The notes beneath the pieces were generated by a model. It searched no databases. It saw nothing but the letters and a program-made list of their open reading frames with translations, and was not told where the DNA came from. The translations under genes were made by a program, and so were the position numbers. 9,537 nt of DNA from positions 1 to 9,537 of the forward strand of contig CATJIY010000095.1 in NCBI GenBank assembly GCA_949740695.1, read 5' to 3'. The stretch comes from an uncultured Eubacteriales bacterium. GTDB lineage: Bacteria > Bacillota > Clostridia > Oscillospirales > Butyricicoccaceae. Below are positions 6,929-9,537 of this stretch, in pieces. The first letter of the stretch is position 1, and every line of letters starts with the position of its first letter.

Positions 6929-7560
6929 TAGAGAATACACCAATAAAGAGCGGGAATCAACGTATTGGGGAGTTGGCATTACGCACAGCACAGTGGTGTA
7001 ACGCGTGCCTGTATCAATTTTTGCGCTTTATAGATGTCTGTGAAAAGCCCACTGAGGGGAAATTGCCTTGGGAGCAAGGCGAAATCAGCAGTTTGCTACA
7101 GGCGGAAAAACAGTTTCTGATCACAGCGGTCTATCAAACAATTTGTTATTTGGATGAACTGCAAAAGGCGTTGCAGAAAAAAGATGATCCCTCCCTAGAA
7201 GCTCTTTTAGATGCAATTGCCTCGAAAGAACAACGGGAAGAGATACGGCAGTGGCGCAATATCAATGAGCATGAAAGGGACTACATTAAGGGAACCGGTA
7301 TTGCGCAAAAAAGACATCCAAAAAATCCAGACGCTTTTCTTTCTGACTTTTTTGTGGGCGTTACAGATGGCATGGTTTATATAAACGGGAATACAAAGGA
7401 GTTTTATCTGGGCCGTATCCGGATTGACCATCTGCTTTTTCGATTAAAAGAAAATCACTCTGACATTTTAAAGAGAACGAAAGAGATTTTTGGCACTTAC
7501 TATTATGGGCTTACGCCTCAAGACGCGAGCGCATATTTACCACAGGAGGAGCGGCCATGA
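6925..7560 (+). CDS. unnamed protein between hsdR and hsdM with an HEPN-like RNxxxH motif
   Basis: A 211-residue protein, start TTG at 6925, stop overlapping hsdM by 4 bases (ATGA). I do not recognise a named family. It has no signal peptide or membrane segment. The first 120 residues look all-helical: GNQRIGELALRTAQWCNACL near the start, then EKQFLITAVYQTICYLDELQ (61-80), then a helix ending in REEIRQWRNINEHERDYIKG (104-123). That last stretch contains R111-N-x3-H116, the R-x4-6-H signature of HEPN ribonucleases, followed by D119/Y120 and a basic GTGIAQKRH segment. The remainder (140-205) looks alpha/beta, with a likely strand at GMVYINGN (149-156). It is AT-richer than hsdM (7141-7200 is 38% GC against 67% for 8401-8460), suggesting separate acquisition. 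Its translation is locked between hsdR and hsdM. It could be an HEPN RNase kept in check by the R-M complex, as PrrC is by EcoprrI, or a helical accessory subunit of HsdR/HsdM. The gene is certain; the HEPN assignment is inference. Confidence 0.92.
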   Translation: MIENTPIKSGNQRIGELALRTAQWCNACLYQFLRFIDVCEKPTEGKLPWEQGEISSLLQAEKQFLITAVYQTICYLDELQKALQKKDDPSLEALLDAIASKEQREEIRQWRNINEHERDYIKGTGIAQKRHPKNPDAFLSDFFVGVTDGMVYINGNTKEFYLGRIRIDHLLFRLKENHSDILKRTKEIFGTYYYGLTPQDASAYLPQEERP

Positions 7561-8975
7561 CCACCCAGGAAATTGTATCCAAGCTCTGGAACCTCTGCAA
7601 TGTGCTGCGGGACGATGGTATTACCTATCACCAGTATGTCACCGAGCTTACTTATATCCTGTTTTTGAAGATGGCAAAGGAGACCGGCGCGGAAAGCCAG
7701 ATTCCCTGCGCATACCGCTGGAATGAGCTTACCGCTAAAAGCGGCATTGAACTGAAGAAGTTCTATAAAGAGCTGCTCGTTCATCTGGGAGAAAACTGCA
7801 CCGGCCGGGTGCGGGAGATCTATCAGGGTTCCGCCACTAACATCGACGAGCCCAAGAACCTGGAAAAAATCATCACCGCCATCGACGGCCTGGATTGGTA
7901 CTCGGCCCGGGAAGAGGGTTTGGGCAACCTGTACGAAGGACTGCTGGAGAAAAACGCCAGCGAGAAAAAGTCCGGCGCCGGTCAATACTTCACCCCTCGC
8001 GTCCTTATCGACGTGATGACACGGCTGATGAAGCCCCAGCCCGGTGAGCGGTGCAACGACCCCGCCTGCGGTACCTTTGGATTTATGATCGCCGCCCATC
8101 AGTATGTAAAGGAGCACACCGACGACTTTTACAATCTGGATTCTGACCAGGCCAGGTTCGAACGGGACGAGGCCTTTACCGGCTGCGAGCTGGTTCATGA
8201 TACCCATCGTCTTGCTTTGATGAACGCTATGCTACATGACATCGACGGCCAGATTTTGCTGGCAGATACCCTGTCCAATCAGGGCAAGGCCCTCCACGAC
8301 TTTGATCTGGTGCTCACCAATCCGCCCTTCGGCACCAAGAAGGGCGGCGAACGCGCCACCCGGGACGACTTCACTTTCCCCACCAGCAACAAGCAGCTGA
8401 ACTTCCTCCAGCACATCTACCGCAGCCTGAAGCAGAGCGGCAAAGCCCGGGCCGCCGTGGTGCTGCCCGATAATGTGCTCTTTGCGGACGGCGACGGCGA
8501 GAAGATCCGCTGTGACCTGATGGACAAATGTGATCTCCATACCATTCTCCGCCTGCCCACCGGTATTTTCTACGCCCAGGGCATCAAAACCAATGTGCTG
8601 TTCTTTACCCGGGGCAAGAGCGGCAAGGGCAACACGAAGGAGGTCTGGTTCTACGATCTGCGTACCAATATGCCCAGCTTCGGCAAGACCACACCGCTAA
8701 AAAGGGAACATTTCGCAGACTTTGAGAAGGCTTACAAGGCTGAGGAGCGCCATGCTGTGCAGGATGAGCGGTGGAGCGTCTTTACCCGGGAGCAGATTGC
8801 TGAAAAGGGCAACAGCCTGGATTTGGGCCTCATCCGGGATGACTCGGTGTTGGACTACAACGACCTGCCCGACCCGGCGGACAGCGCCGAGGAGGCCGCC
8901 GCCAATCTGGAAGAGGCCGTCGACCTGCTGATGAGCGTGGTGAAGGAGCTGCGGGCGCTGGAGGTGCAGGACTGA
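7557..8975 (+). CDS. hsdM: type I restriction-modification M subunit (adenine-N6 methyltransferase)
   Basis: A 472-residue protein that, as HsdM2-HsdS, transfers a methyl group from SAM to N6 of adenine in the site chosen by HsdS, protecting host DNA; it is also needed for restriction with HsdR. AGGAGGA (7544-7550) lies 6 bases before the ATG. The HsdM_N helical domain covers about 1-125; the N6_Mtase domain starts at SGAGQYFTPR (139-148). Motif I reads DPACGTFGF (168-176) and motif IV NPPFG (255-259). The C-terminal tail (about 430-472) is an acidic helix of the kind that contacts HsdS. The length is normal to slightly short. One oddity is the phenylalanine at 174 in motif I, where relatives usually have glycine or another small residue. 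It overlaps its upstream neighbour by 4 bases and hsdS by 1 base. GC-rich compared with the flanking unnamed gene and hsdS. Confidence 0.98.
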   Translation: MTTQEIVSKLWNLCNVLRDDGITYHQYVTELTYILFLKMAKETGAESQIPCAYRWNELTAKSGIELKKFYKELLVHLGENCTGRVREIYQGSATNIDEPKNLEKIITAIDGLDWYSAREEGLGNLYEGLLEKNASEKKSGAGQYFTPRVLIDVMTRLMKPQPGERCNDPACGTFGFMIAAHQYVKEHTDDFYNLDSDQARFERDEAFTGCELVHDTHRLALMNAMLHDIDGQILLADTLSNQGKALHDFDLVLTNPPFGTKKGGERATRDDFTFPTSNKQLNFLQHIYRSLKQSGKARAAVVLPDNVLFADGDGEKIRCDLMDKCDLHTILRLPTGIFYAQGIKTNVLFFTRGKSGKGNTKEVWFYDLRTNMPSFGKTTPLKREHFADFEKAYKAEERHAVQDERWSVFTREQIAEKGNSLDLGLIRDDSVLDYNDLPDPADSAEEAAANLEEAVDLLMSVVKELRALEVQD

Positions 8976-9537
8976 TGGCGAGAGGGCGAAAAAAAGAAAC
9001 CCTGACGCCAGAAGAGCGCTTGCAGGCGGCGTTGGTGCCAGAGAGCGAGCAGCCGTATCCGGTGCCAGGGAATTGGTGTTGGGTTAGACTGGATAGCACT
9101 ACTTTAATAATAATGGGGCAATCTCCTTCTGGAGCGGATACAACAGATGACAGCAGATGCACGCCTTTAATTGGTGGTGCTGCTGACATGGGTGATGCAT
9201 ATCCCAAGGCAACGCGTTATACGAAGGTGCCAACTAAAGTGTCCACTAATCAGGATTTAATTCTATGTATACGCGCAACATTAGGAAAGCCTGTGTATAC
9301 GGATAAAGAATATTGCCTTGGCAGAGGCGTGGCGGCTATTAGACCTTGTATAGGAGATCGATCGTTTTACAAATATTTTTTTAATGCGTTTGAACAATAT
9401 TTGTATGATAATGCAACAGGGACGACCTTTGCTCAAGTGAGTAGTCAAATCCTTCAGCAGATGCCTTTACCGCTTCCTCCCCTTCCCGAACAACAGCGCA
9501 TTGTTGACCGCATTGAAAGCCTGTTCGCCAAGCTGGA
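8975..9537 (+). CDS. hsdS: type I restriction-modification specificity subunit, N-terminal part (runs off the window)
   Basis: The ATG overlaps the hsdM stop by one base (TGATG), and 187 codons are visible before the window ends, against a usual total of about 400. After a charged start (MARGRKKETLTPEERLQAAL) comes the usual entry to the first target-recognition domain (VPGNWCWVRLD near residues 28-38), then GQSPSGADTT and TPLIGGAADMG. The domain closes with the conserved PLPPLPEQQRIVDRIESLF, the start of the long spacer helix that measures the gap between the two half-sites. HsdS reads one half-site with this domain and the other with a second domain outside the window. The recognition domain (about 9080-9460) is AT-richer than hsdM and the spacer, as is usual where these domains are exchanged by recombination. 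An A7 run (8989-8995) lies in codons 5-7. The target sequence cannot be predicted from this. Confidence 0.95.
   Translation, partial: MARGRKKETLTPEERLQAALVPESEQPYPVPGNWCWVRLDSTTLIIMGQSPSGADTTDDSRCTPLIGGAADMGDAYPKATRYTKVPTKVSTNQDLILCIRATLGKPVYTDKEYCLGRGVAAIRPCIGDRSFYKYFFNAFEQYLYDNATGTTFAQVSSQILQQMPLPLPPLPEQQRIVDRIESLFAKL

Overview
The window reads as a defence island from a low-to-mid GC Firmicute, most likely a gut Clostridia (Oscillospiraceae or Lachnospiraceae type). This is inferred from strong AGGAGG-like ribosome binding sites, TTGNNN-17-TATAAT promoters, use of a TTG start, and the HsdS, HsdM and HsdR sequence style. No ribosomal or other taxonomic marker is present, so the assignment is not proven.

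Layout. At the left edge, on the minus strand, lies a very short reading frame (28-105) that looks like the cut-off start of an acetyltransferase. Just upstream of it, on the same strand, is a complete AlkC-like HEAT-repeat gene (134-952). A roughly 400-base divergent intergenic region (953-1361) holds a promoter for each direction and a cluster of tandem hairpins. From 1362 to the right edge everything is on the plus strand: a truncated beta-class (type III Mod-like) adenine methyltransferase remnant (1362-1670), a short junk junction, a complete DUF262/HNH protein of the GmrSD type (1773-3596), and a type I restriction-modification locus: hsdR (3662-6928), an unnamed 211-residue gene (6925-7560), hsdM (7557-8975) and the first 187 codons of hsdS (8975 to the window end).

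How the genes work together. hsdR, the unnamed gene, hsdM and hsdS are joined by 4-, 4- and 1-base overlaps, so they are very probably translated from one message and coupled. HsdM2-HsdS would methylate a bipartite site chosen by HsdS, and HsdR would translocate and cut unmodified DNA. DUF262/HNH proteins of the GmrSD type attack modified DNA, so the locus appears to stack a modification-dependent nuclease on a modification-protected one. The only convincing plus-strand promoter lies in front of the methyltransferase remnant, suggesting that a decayed earlier R-M system now supplies the promoter for the newer cassette.

Most interesting point. The gene wedged between hsdR and hsdM encodes a mostly helical protein with an R-N-x3-H motif (R111, H116), the signature of HEPN ribonucleases, and it is AT-richer than hsdM. 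HsdR itself starts with a DUF4145 domain that carries the same motif (R90, H95). An HEPN-type effector translated in register with a type I R-M enzyme would parallel the PrrC anticodon nuclease carried within the EcoprrI locus. This is inference from a short motif plus context.
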